64,000 nt of DNA, from contig NZ_JABBNU010000007.1 in assembly GCF_012926615.1 (NCBI RefSeq), positions 248,001 through 312,000 of the forward strand, read 5' to 3'. Origin of the DNA: Marinigracilibium pacificum (GTDB lineage Bacteria > Bacteroidota > Bacteroidia > Cytophagales > Cyclobacteriaceae). Within the stretch, counting starts at the first letter, position 1; the number at the start of each line of letters is the position of its first letter. Below are positions 55,301 through 62,629 of this stretch, piece by piece. A model generated the notes under the pieces. It saw only the letters and a program-made list of their open reading frames with translations, did not search any database and had not been told where the DNA came from. Both the position numbers and the translations under genes were made by a program.

Positions 55301-55521
55301 GACTGAGCTTATTAAATTCAAAAGGAGAGGCTATAAAATTTGGTCATGGTGATTTGATAGGTGGGGGAATTCATGTTTCAGGAGATGATTATTTTTCTGT
55401 TTTAGAAGATGATTTGGTCGGGTTGAAAATAGCCTATGATGATTATTTAGAGCTTTTGAATAATCATAAAGAAGTTTTAGAAAAGGTATTGATATTAAAT
55501 AACAAACAAGTAACAGTATAA
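52336..55521 (+). CDS. Transporter-like membrane protein fused to HEAT repeats and a cyclic-nucleotide-binding-like domain
   Basis: A 1061-residue protein of unusual build. Residues 1-435 form an MFS- or ATP/ADP-carrier-like membrane domain with about 12 helices (LIGARPEEKEKVLLLLAKGFFMGIFLAGYT; YGPINALIILGFWGVFLRLFN; GGIDSGQLSASILTFFALP). Residues about 455-930 are HEAT-type helical repeats (LLHLLLRDPNNQVRKSAIIAAGNIKRQEF). Residues about 940-1055 look like a CAP_ED fold (KVELFSSLSTNVLNEVLEVCKEVYYPEGASL... LFKGRLSLLN). The phosphate-binding cassette of cNMP domains is not evident (KFGHGDLIGGGIHVS), so ligand binding is uncertain. A sensory or regulatory membrane protein is plausible. The next gene lies 100 bases downstream. 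Confidence 0.75.
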   Translation: MINKLIGLIGARPEEKEKVLLLLAKGFFMGIFLAGYTVTAQTLFINRIGADKLDTAFVLTGLLGVVVTWVYSKLQHNIHYSRLVIGNIILVILMVLGIRVLFWYFGSLDWLIYTLYILYGPINALIILGFWGVFLRLFNLRQSKRIIGGIDSGQLSASILTFFALPFINKFVGASDILVLTNGCLIISLSFLLIIVSKYDIDFTKIKTKEEKRSLKFKNLFKRKYIVLLSAFLIVSMIALKFIEFIYSNVLEERYINDEQSLFAFIGIANGTIMILSFMIQTFVNDKIIADYGVKVAVLVMPVILGILSLVAIFIATAFGFSIIESAGFAAYFIVIVGAYVFTTSLRDAMENPAFKLYFLPLEDNIRFDIQTKIEGVIGQVATLLAGGLMLLLSFINLDQAFFLMSLVFVVIVMVFVVNALHKSYTDVLHKKLSALKQSRQVIEEDLPVKSAVLSKEVVLSLLKSDLNTVTLNLDLVKKVEPAQYYDLLYYLLKNENVDVIMYILKVITEVKPLSSLPYLNDLIENSEHGQVKVMAENARSMIFHFKGIMDDGKLLDQMARSSNNYEREFVAHYLVNEESSKNDDLLHLLLRDPNNQVRKSAIIAAGNIKRQEFWPVLLELIQSNTFGSLAQKSLAIIGDPVINRLESVFYKSGQSLQTMRRVLKTYGRIGSEKAKEVLWNKMDYPDKQIQQEVLDNLSKVGIIINKERASRIKDIIKGDLVNILWNDLAIKSIQIDIDNQLHDALKEENNRTFDHIYTLLSMIYDSSSIETVKENIESQNPDNITFAIELLDVFLDDDLKEYLIPVLDDIPLDEKLAKLNIYDPFEKVTDADLCKNIINRDYNQISRWTKACALFNMAFLDDDHVISDDLVAQLFNPDPLLCETAAWVIYAHSPYDFEVLSKRIPENSRKYITKLIPEIDNHNINDIFKLRFGKARFLKKVELFSSLSTNVLNEVLEVCKEVYYPEGASLDLKGKYSVSDIILLFKGRLSLLNSKGEAIKFGHGDLIGGGIHVSGDDYFSVLEDDLVGLKIAYDDYLELLNNHKEVLEKVLILNNKQVTV

Positions 55522-55549
55522 AACATCTAAAAATTATATTTTATTACTT

Positions 55550-55557
55550 TATGTTTG
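55550..55557 (+). promoter_or_regulatory. -7 promoter box for the TIR-like/nSTAND1 run
   Basis: TATGTTTG matches TAnnTTTG exactly in a very AT-rich spacer, 64 bases before the GTG start at 55622. It would allow the four overlapping genes to be made from their own promoter. Confidence 0.4.
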
Positions 55558-55621
55558 ACTATTTTTTATAAATCCCTATATTAGTAACTAATTTTTTTAG
55601 AAAGAGTCAATTTTTTTTATA

Positions 55622-57070
55622 GTGAAACAAACCTGTGAAATCATATTATGTTATTCAGAGGTTGATAACTCCAACTTTGAATCCAATAATAAAGGCTGGA
55701 TTGATCAATTTGCATTGATATTTCAAAGCTTCCTTGATAGGACTTTTGATATTAAATGTATCGTCACGAAGTTATCTGATGATGATGACGATGAAGTTGA
55801 AGGTGATGTATTTATCCCCATCATAAGCCCTAATTTTATTGAATCAGAGATATGTCAGGGATATTTAAGGAGTTATTTGAATAACATTTCTTCTAATCCG
55901 TTAACATCTGGGTTTGATGGACTCTTCGCTTTAGCATATTTACCTGTTTTTGAGGAAGAGCTAAATAATCAAGTAAAAGAAGCTCCTCGGGTTTATTTCT
56001 ATGAATTGGAATCATTTTCGGATGTTCCAGTTGTTTATGAGCCAGAAATCGATTCCGGAATAAACCATAAATTCTGGTCAAGAGTATCTGATTTGACCAA
56101 CTTGATAATAAATCACCTAAAGAATAAGTATACAAATCTGAATTTTGGCGATAGATCACTATATAAAAATGAATCAAAAAACATTTATGTTGCTAATGTT
56201 GTAAATGAGTGTTTGGAAGCTAGAGAGGCATTAATAAGGGATTTAAATCGTCATGGTTATAATGTTTATCCAAAGGGTAATTTGCCTGAAGGTAAAGCTG
56301 AATTAACAGCAAAATTAAAAGAAGAGATTGCGAAATGTTCAGTATCTGTACATATGCTTGGAGGAGAGTATGGACATATATCTGAGAAATTCAGAACCAG
56401 TATTTCTGAGTTAGAGCATGATTTATCATTAGAACGTGCAAATGCTGGTAATAATAATTTCAGAAGAATTGTGTGGTTATCATCACATTTGGATGAAATG
56501 TCGGATAGACAAAGGTTTTTTACCGAAAGAGTTATTCAACAAGCTGAAGATAAACTATTAACAGAAATAGTTGATTTGCCTTTGGAAGAATTTAAATCAT
56601 TAGTCCGCAAATTTATTGATTCTAATAAGAATTCAAGAGAAGTAAATTTTGAATCTAAAAGTGAAGAATCGGAGGGAGTATACCTTCTTTTTAATGATGC
56701 GGAATCTGAAAATCTTTCAGCTTTAATATCCAGGTTAAAAGGCCTTGGGGTAGAATTTAGTATATGTGAAGATCAGGGAAGTGCTCTTGATACATTTGAA
56801 AGGCATCAATATTTATTAAATAATTGTAGTTCAACAATTATTTATAATTCAAATAAAAATAAGGAATGGGTTAATTCTATGGTAAGGGATATTTTGAAAT
56901 CAAAAGGATTGGGAAGGTACCAGAAATTTGATTTCAATGTAATATATGCACCTGGCTGTGAATTTGATTCTAATCTGGTAGAAAAACTTGAATGTCCTGT
57001 TGTGTTGGATGAGAATAATTTTGAAAGCAGGATTGAAGGTCTTTTTGCAAAAACTGCTAATAATAAATGA
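55622..57070 (+). CDS. Triple TIR-like-domain protein
   Basis: A 482-residue soluble protein starting with GTG. Three domains look like members of the TIR fold family. Domain 1 (about 4-160) has strand CEIILCYSEVD, a helix WIDQFALIFQSFLDR and GDVFIPIISPNFIESEICQGYL. In NADase TIRs a Glu follows the Cys at this helix; here the position is Gly80/Tyr81, so catalysis seems lost. Domain 2 (about 186-335) fits DUF4062: NIYVANVVNECLEAREALIRDLNRHGYNVYP, then CSVSVHMLGGEYGHI. Domain 3 (about 352-470) begins GVYLLFNDAESENLSALISRL. It overlaps the STAND gene by four bases, so the products probably work together. Confidence 0.7.
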   Translation: MKQTCEIILCYSEVDNSNFESNNKGWIDQFALIFQSFLDRTFDIKCIVTKLSDDDDDEVEGDVFIPIISPNFIESEICQGYLRSYLNNISSNPLTSGFDGLFALAYLPVFEEELNNQVKEAPRVYFYELESFSDVPVVYEPEIDSGINHKFWSRVSDLTNLIINHLKNKYTNLNFGDRSLYKNESKNIYVANVVNECLEAREALIRDLNRHGYNVYPKGNLPEGKAELTAKLKEEIAKCSVSVHMLGGEYGHISEKFRTSISELEHDLSLERANAGNNNFRRIVWLSSHLDEMSDRQRFFTERVIQQAEDKLLTEIVDLPLEEFKSLVRKFIDSNKNSREVNFESKSEESEGVYLLFNDAESENLSALISRLKGLGVEFSICEDQGSALDTFERHQYLLNNCSSTIIYNSNKNKEWVNSMVRDILKSKGLGRYQKFDFNVIYAPGCEFDSNLVEKLECPVVLDENNFESRIEGLFAKTANNK

Positions 57071-60000
57071 GTAGTACGAATGACAAAATAACATTTTTAA
57101 CAGGTGAAAGGTTATTTATTCCTTTTCCGGGGCTTAGACCGTTTAGCACCGAAGAAAGCCACCTGTTTTTTGGTCGGGAGGGGCAGAGTTCAGATATTAT
57201 TGGCAAACTTGAAAAAAATAACTTTGTTGCAGTAGTCGGTGATTCTGGAAGTGGTAAATCTTCCTTGATGTATTGTGGCTTAATTCCTATGTTACAAGGA
57301 GGCTTTATAAAAAGTGCCGGAAGTAACTGGGATATTATTACATTAAGACCTGGAATATCACCGATTGATAATTTGGCTGAAGCTGTTCTTAGAATTTCTG
57401 ATACAAATTCTGGCAACAAGGAGCTATTTGAAATAAATAGATCAATAAACTCAACTATCTTAAGAAGTTCTTCTTTAGGGTTGGTAGACCTTATCAGGCA
57501 AATCAGAAAGGATTCAGATAGAAGCTATCTGATTATGATTGACCAGTTTGAGGAATTATTCAGATACAGAGCTAAAAATGAACATCATGCAAATGCAATT
57601 AATGAGTCGATTGCTTTTGTTGATTTATTTTTAGAGGCAATTAATCAAACCGATCAACCGATTTATGTTGCAATCACTATGAGATCGGATTTCATAGGAG
57701 AATGTGCCCAATTTCCTGAACTGACTAAAAATATTAATGAAAGTCATTATTTAATTCCTCAGTTAAGCCGTGGTCAAAAGCAGTTGGCTATCGAAGGACC
57801 AATCTCAGTTGGAGGAGGTAAGATTTCAAAAAGGCTTACTCAGCAGTTATTAAATGATATTGGTGATACTCATGATCAGCTGCCAATTTTGCAGCACGCT
57901 TTAATGAGAACATGGCAATATTGGGAGGAGAATCGTGATGAGGCTGAATCAATAGATATAAAACATTATAATGCTGTTGGTACAATTAAGGAAGCTCTAA
58001 GTCTTCATGCCAATGAAGCATATGATGAATTGAGTAATGATCAAAAAGTAATTTGTGAGTCATTATTTAAAACAATAACTGAAAAAAGAGGAAGTGATAA
58101 CTTTGGGGTAAGAAGACCTGAAAAATTATCATATATTGCTTCCGTTTGTGGTTGTTCTGTTCCTGAGCTGATAGAAGTAGTTGATAAGTTCAGAGAGCCT
58201 GGAAGATCACTTTTGATGCCTCCTTTTAAAACAGAATTAACAGAAGAGTCTGTTATTGATATTTCTCATGAATCCTTGATGAGGATTTGGATCAGGCTTC
58301 GAAATTGGGTAGAAGAAGAGTCCGAGGCTGCACAAATGTATTTAAGATTATGTGATGCAGCTGAAAAATATCAGATGGGAAAGGCTTCATTATTAAGACC
58401 ACCTGATCTTCAATTAGCTTTAAACTGGCAAGAAAAATACAGGCCTACTTTACAGTGGGCTCAAAGATATGACCCTTCATTTGAAAGGGCAATGGTGTTT
58501 CTACGTACCTCAAAAGATGAGTACGAAAGAGAACTATTATTAAAAGAACAACTTCAGAAGAGAAAGCTAAAGCGCACTCGTCTGGCAGCTATTTTATTCT
58601 CAGCGATTGCTGTTATATGTACAATATTCTTATTGTTTGCCTTACAGCAAAGAGAAGCAGCTATGTTTTCAGCGCAGAAAGCTTTGGAAGAGTCAGAGAG
58701 AGCTGAAATAAAAGAAGCAGAGGCTAAGTTTCAAGCTCAAAAGGCACAGCAGAACCAGTTAAGGGCTGAAAGACAAACAAGACTTGCAAAGGATAACGAA
58801 GAAAAAGCAAAAGCCGAAGCAGCAAGAAATGAACTGTTGCGTATTGAAGCACAAGAAGCTAACCTTAGACTTCAGATTAGTGAAGCTGAGGCACTGAATG
58901 AAAAGGAAAAAGCTGATTCTTTAAGAATTCTGGCTGATCAGAAACGTGAAGAAGCTATTCAGCAACGTTTAAAAGCAAATATTTATGCTCAAGAAGCAGA
59001 TTTTGCCCGCTATAGAGCGATTGCACAAAGTATGGCAGTTAAGTCTGTTCAAACTGATGAAGAAGATCTAAAAGGTTTGTTAGCTCAACAAGCTTATTTA
59101 TTCAATTTTAATTACGGTGGAAGTATTTATGATCCATACATTTATGATGGATTGTATTATGCTTCTAAAGAATTACTTGATGATCCACTAAATAAAGTTA
59201 AGGGGCATAAAGACGCAATCAGATCAATTGCTCATTTTAATAATGAGGAAGCTTTCGTTACAGCTGGTTCAGACGGTAAATTAATGTTGTGGAAGTGGAA
59301 TGATGGCCAGCTTGAAGATGGTGAGGAAATTATCTTTAATGAGGGAGTAGAAAACAGAACACTTGATATTAGTAGTGATGATAAATGGTTAGTCAACGGA
59401 ACGGGAGCTAATGCAATTCAGGTTTTTAATCTTGAGAAAATTAGAAAAAAACCAATTGTTATTAACGGTCATTTTGAGCCAGTTGTCGAAACAGAATTTT
59501 ATAAGGGAAGCCAGGGGATTATTTCAATTGGTCTGGATAGTATCATCGGTTACTTTGATTTTGAGGTATTTCAAGTTCTTCATAAGACTAAAAGTAGGCC
59601 AAATTCATTGGCTGTTAATCCGGTTTCTGGAGTTGCCTATATAGGACTCGAAAACGGCGAAGTTCTTAAAATGAATAATGTAGCTGAAAAGCCTGTGTTA
59701 TGGCACAAGTTTGAAGGTCCTGTTACTGCATTAGAGTTTAATTCAAATGGAAGCTTACTGGCAGTCGGAATTAAGTTGTCAAACAATAGAAGTGACGTCT
59801 TGCTAATGCAACCAGAGATTGATAAACAATTTGCAAGGTTAAGAGGACATAAATCAGCTATAACAACACTACAATTTGGTCAGAATGATGAATTACTGGC
59901 ATCTGCATCGTTTGATCAATCAGTTTTAGTGTGGCCAATTAATGATGTTAATCAATTACCTATTGTAATGAATGATCACGAAGGTTGGGTTACATCATTA

Positions 60001-60195
60001 AAATTTACTCAGGGTGGAGATTATTTGATTGCAGGTACATCAAAAGATTATTTAAGAATAAGACCTATATCAGCCACAATTATGGCTAACAGGATGTGTG
60101 AATATCTTAAAAGAAATTTTACAGAGGAAGAGTGGAATCAATTTGTAGCTCCTGATATCGACTATGAAAAAACGTGTGGTGAAATTGTACAATAA
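57067..60195 (+). CDS. Transmembrane nSTAND1 NTPase with coiled coil and WD40 propeller
   Basis: A 1042-residue STAND-type signalling ATPase. It opens with PFPGLRPFSTEESHLFFGREGQ, the nSTAND1 entry motif. Walker A is GDSGSGKSS (58-66) and Walker B is LIMIDQFEELF (155-165, Asp159). Sensor and winged-helix parts follow to about 490. A basic patch (QKRKLKRTR) precedes one membrane helix (about 505-525), which by the positive-inside rule puts the NTPase in the cytosol and the rest in the periplasm. Then come an Ala/Glu-rich coiled coil (about 537-660) and seven WD40 blades (about 712-1003). It overlaps the TIR-like gene by four and the barrel gene by 32 bases. Confidence 0.88.
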   Translation: MSSTNDKITFLTGERLFIPFPGLRPFSTEESHLFFGREGQSSDIIGKLEKNNFVAVVGDSGSGKSSLMYCGLIPMLQGGFIKSAGSNWDIITLRPGISPIDNLAEAVLRISDTNSGNKELFEINRSINSTILRSSSLGLVDLIRQIRKDSDRSYLIMIDQFEELFRYRAKNEHHANAINESIAFVDLFLEAINQTDQPIYVAITMRSDFIGECAQFPELTKNINESHYLIPQLSRGQKQLAIEGPISVGGGKISKRLTQQLLNDIGDTHDQLPILQHALMRTWQYWEENRDEAESIDIKHYNAVGTIKEALSLHANEAYDELSNDQKVICESLFKTITEKRGSDNFGVRRPEKLSYIASVCGCSVPELIEVVDKFREPGRSLLMPPFKTELTEESVIDISHESLMRIWIRLRNWVEEESEAAQMYLRLCDAAEKYQMGKASLLRPPDLQLALNWQEKYRPTLQWAQRYDPSFERAMVFLRTSKDEYERELLLKEQLQKRKLKRTRLAAILFSAIAVICTIFLLFALQQREAAMFSAQKALEESERAEIKEAEAKFQAQKAQQNQLRAERQTRLAKDNEEKAKAEAARNELLRIEAQEANLRLQISEAEALNEKEKADSLRILADQKREEAIQQRLKANIYAQEADFARYRAIAQSMAVKSVQTDEEDLKGLLAQQAYLFNFNYGGSIYDPYIYDGLYYASKELLDDPLNKVKGHKDAIRSIAHFNNEEAFVTAGSDGKLMLWKWNDGQLEDGEEIIFNEGVENRTLDISSDDKWLVNGTGANAIQVFNLEKIRKKPIVINGHFEPVVETEFYKGSQGIISIGLDSIIGYFDFEVFQVLHKTKSRPNSLAVNPVSGVAYIGLENGEVLKMNNVAEKPVLWHKFEGPVTALEFNSNGSLLAVGIKLSNNRSDVLLMQPEIDKQFARLRGHKSAITTLQFGQNDELLASASFDQSVLVWPINDVNQLPIVMNDHEGWVTSLKFTQGGDYLIAGTSKDYLRIRPISATIMANRMCEYLKRNFTEEEWNQFVAPDIDYEKTCGEIVQ

Positions 60196-61228
60196 GATAA
60201 TAATAGCGTTAATGATTTCCTGCATTTGGTATAGTTCAAATGCACAGGAAACTACATGCAGTCAGCAATTACGGCAGGCTCAACAATTATATGAGGTTGG
60301 TCATTTTAAAGATATTCCTTCGTTACTAGAAAATTGTATTAATGGAGGCTTTACTAAAGAAGAAAAGGTTCAGGCATTGAAGCTATTAGTGCTTACTGAT
60401 ATTTTTATGGATAATTGGTATGAAGCTGATACTTCCATGGTTGATTTTTTACATGCTAAGCCTGATTATGAAGTAAATCCTGATTTTGACCCTTCCGAAT
60501 TTATCAACTTATATAATTCATTCCGTACATGGCCTGCTTGGAGTTTTGGTTTCAAAATTGGATCAAATATAAGTACAATTAATATTACGGAATTATATGG
60601 GGTGGATAATACAATAGCAGATTCTTCAAGCTCAAGTATTAATCCCGGCTTACAGATTGGAATAATTGGTGAACATATGATTAATGAGTCGTTACACGCC
60701 TTTGCTGAAATCCAATTTAGTCAAAATAATTTCACAAAGACGAGTAGGCTGTTCGATTATAACCAACAAGAAGTAAAAGAAAATCAAACTTGGTTTGGGA
60801 TTCCATTTGGATTAAGATATACTTTTAAAGGAAAGAAAATCCGTCCTTTTATTTATTTAGGAGGAGATGTATCATATCTGATGTCTTCAATTGGTAATGT
60901 AACCAGATTGGGGTCATTTGAAACCAGGCCTATTGTAAGCCCGAACTTTGATTATGTGAATTCTGGTGTTAGAAACAGGTTAAATGTAAGTGCTATAGGT
61001 GGGTTTGGTATAAAAATAAAAACAGGAATTCACAATGTTATCATTGATGTTAGGGGACAAAAAGGCTTTCCGAATTTGTCTACTGTTGATAATCGCTTTG
61101 GTGACAGGGAATTACTTTACCGCTTTGGTTATGTTGATGACGATTTTCAATTGAATTCATTTAGTTTAAGCGTTGGTTATATTTACTCTATTTATAAAGT
61201 AAAAAAGATAAAGAATAAGAAGCTGTGA
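60164..61228 (+). CDS. Outer-membrane barrel protein with helical N-terminal domain
   Basis: A 354-residue exported protein (signal peptide 1-28, SSNAQ cleavage). Residues about 30-115 are a helical, TPR-like domain (CSQQLRQAQQLYEVGHFKDIPSLLENCI; YEADTSMVDFLHAKPDYEVNPDFDPSEFINLYNSFRTWP) expected in the periplasm. Residues about 118-354 are a PorT-type barrel (WSFGFKIGSNISTINI; GLRYTFKGKKIRPFIYLGGDVSYL; FSLSVGYIYSIYKVKKI). It begins 32 bases inside the STAND gene; a GTG at 60179 is a second possible start. Co-translation suggests a physical link between the barrel and the STAND protein's periplasmic part. Confidence 0.8.
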   Translation: MKKRVVKLYNKIIIALMISCIWYSSNAQETTCSQQLRQAQQLYEVGHFKDIPSLLENCINGGFTKEEKVQALKLLVLTDIFMDNWYEADTSMVDFLHAKPDYEVNPDFDPSEFINLYNSFRTWPAWSFGFKIGSNISTINITELYGVDNTIADSSSSSINPGLQIGIIGEHMINESLHAFAEIQFSQNNFTKTSRLFDYNQQEVKENQTWFGIPFGLRYTFKGKKIRPFIYLGGDVSYLMSSIGNVTRLGSFETRPIVSPNFDYVNSGVRNRLNVSAIGGFGIKIKTGIHNVIIDVRGQKGFPNLSTVDNRFGDRELLYRFGYVDDDFQLNSFSLSVGYIYSIYKVKKIKNKKL

Positions 61229-62577
61229 AGGGGATATCAAATTACATATTAATTACCGGGTTATTTTTAGCTATTCTTTCGGCTTGCGACAGTATAAATG
61301 TAGAGCCAGAAAAGGAAAGAATTTTTGTTAAAATGTATGGTGGCGAGCAAAAGGAAGAGGGTATTGACGTAAAGCAGCTTTCTGATGGGGGGTATATTGT
61401 TTTAGGTAATAGCTATTCAAATTTTGGCGGACAATTTGGCGGACAAGATATCATTGTAATAAGAACTGATTCTGAAGGCAATGAATTATGGAGGAAAAGA
61501 ATTGGGACCCCTGGTTTTGATGAAGGTAAGGAATTAAAGCTTGATGATTCTGAAAATATATATGTTGTTGGTAGTTTTGGAATGAATAATGGATCAAAAC
61601 TTGGTCAAATAACTAAACTTTCAATAGCAGGTGACATAATAAATCAGACTACCTTCGGTGATTCTACTCATGTTTATAGATTCAACTCTACGGAAATATT
61701 TGGTGACTTTCTATTTGTTACAGGAGAAAGTAGCAATGTATTTCCAAAATCTTCCCAAACGGCTGCAGATTCTCTTGATTTTATTCTTTTAGCTTATAAT
61801 CGTAATGATTTAAGCTTTTATGATATTAAGTATGAAGGTTTTTCCGGAATAGATCAAGCTGTGTCTATTTTAAGAACGGGTATAGAGAAGGATGTCAATG
61901 AGGATTTTGAGAAAATAAGGATAGAGGTATTGGCAAATGTTTCCAGAACTACTGCCGATGGATTAAATGCTGCAACTGGAGATTTCTTTTTTACGCTTGA
62001 TGATTTTACAATTCAAACAGGTGGAACAGCTGGATTTGTACCTGTCAAAGGAAATGTTTCAGGCTATTTCATGGCAAAGAAAGCTTTGAGAAAATCTCCA
62101 AATGGAGATGAGTATTTCTTTATTGCTAATTACTTGACTAGTTTATCTGATGTTACAAGTGAACAATCAATAGTTCTTTTCTCGAAAGGTAAAGGAACCG
62201 ATCCTGTATTTTTAGATGATTTGCCATTTTCAGGAGGTGGAATTAGCTCCGGAGAAGGTATTACCTATTTCCCTAGTATTTCAACTTCAAATAAAGTTGT
62301 AGTTGCAACTACTACAAATGCATATAGTGACGCACAAAGTAATACCGATATTTTAATTAATTCCTATGAAGCAGGAGCTGTATTAAGTGAAAACACAGAT
62401 TGGAATTCTACACCAAGACTTCATGGATTTAATAGTAATGATAGAGCTGGAAATATTATTCAGTCTTCAGATGGAGGACTGGTTTTGGTAGGAACTATTG
62501 GTTTTGATGATCAAATTGAAAGTAGTAACACTATGATCTGTTTGATTAAAACAAATCCGAATGGTTTTGTAGAATAA
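61225..62577 (+). CDS. Lipoprotein with a propeller-like repeat domain
   Basis: A 450-residue lipoprotein (lipid Cys21 in LAILSACDS). The start is GTG overlapping the barrel gene's TGA (GTGA). The mature part has repeats of the type EGIDVKQLSDGGYIVLGNS, GKELKLDDSENIYVVGSFG and AGNIIQSSDGGLVLVGTIG, each followed by a turn such as IVIRTDSEGNELWRKR. This suggests a beta-propeller of SBBP/Kelch-like form. The role is unknown; tight overlap suggests that it works with the barrel protein and the STAND protein, and perhaps with the adhesin that follows. Confidence 0.78.
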   Translation: MKGISNYILITGLFLAILSACDSINVEPEKERIFVKMYGGEQKEEGIDVKQLSDGGYIVLGNSYSNFGGQFGGQDIIVIRTDSEGNELWRKRIGTPGFDEGKELKLDDSENIYVVGSFGMNNGSKLGQITKLSIAGDIINQTTFGDSTHVYRFNSTEIFGDFLFVTGESSNVFPKSSQTAADSLDFILLAYNRNDLSFYDIKYEGFSGIDQAVSILRTGIEKDVNEDFEKIRIEVLANVSRTTADGLNAATGDFFFTLDDFTIQTGGTAGFVPVKGNVSGYFMAKKALRKSPNGDEYFFIANYLTSLSDVTSEQSIVLFSKGKGTDPVFLDDLPFSGGGISSGEGITYFPSISTSNKVVVATTTNAYSDAQSNTDILINSYEAGAVLSENTDWNSTPRLHGFNSNDRAGNIIQSSDGGLVLVGTIGFDDQIESSNTMICLIKTNPNGFVE

Positions 62578-62629
62578 TTATAGACTGATATTTCTTTTAC
62601 ACACGATATTTTTATAGAGCTATTTTTTA

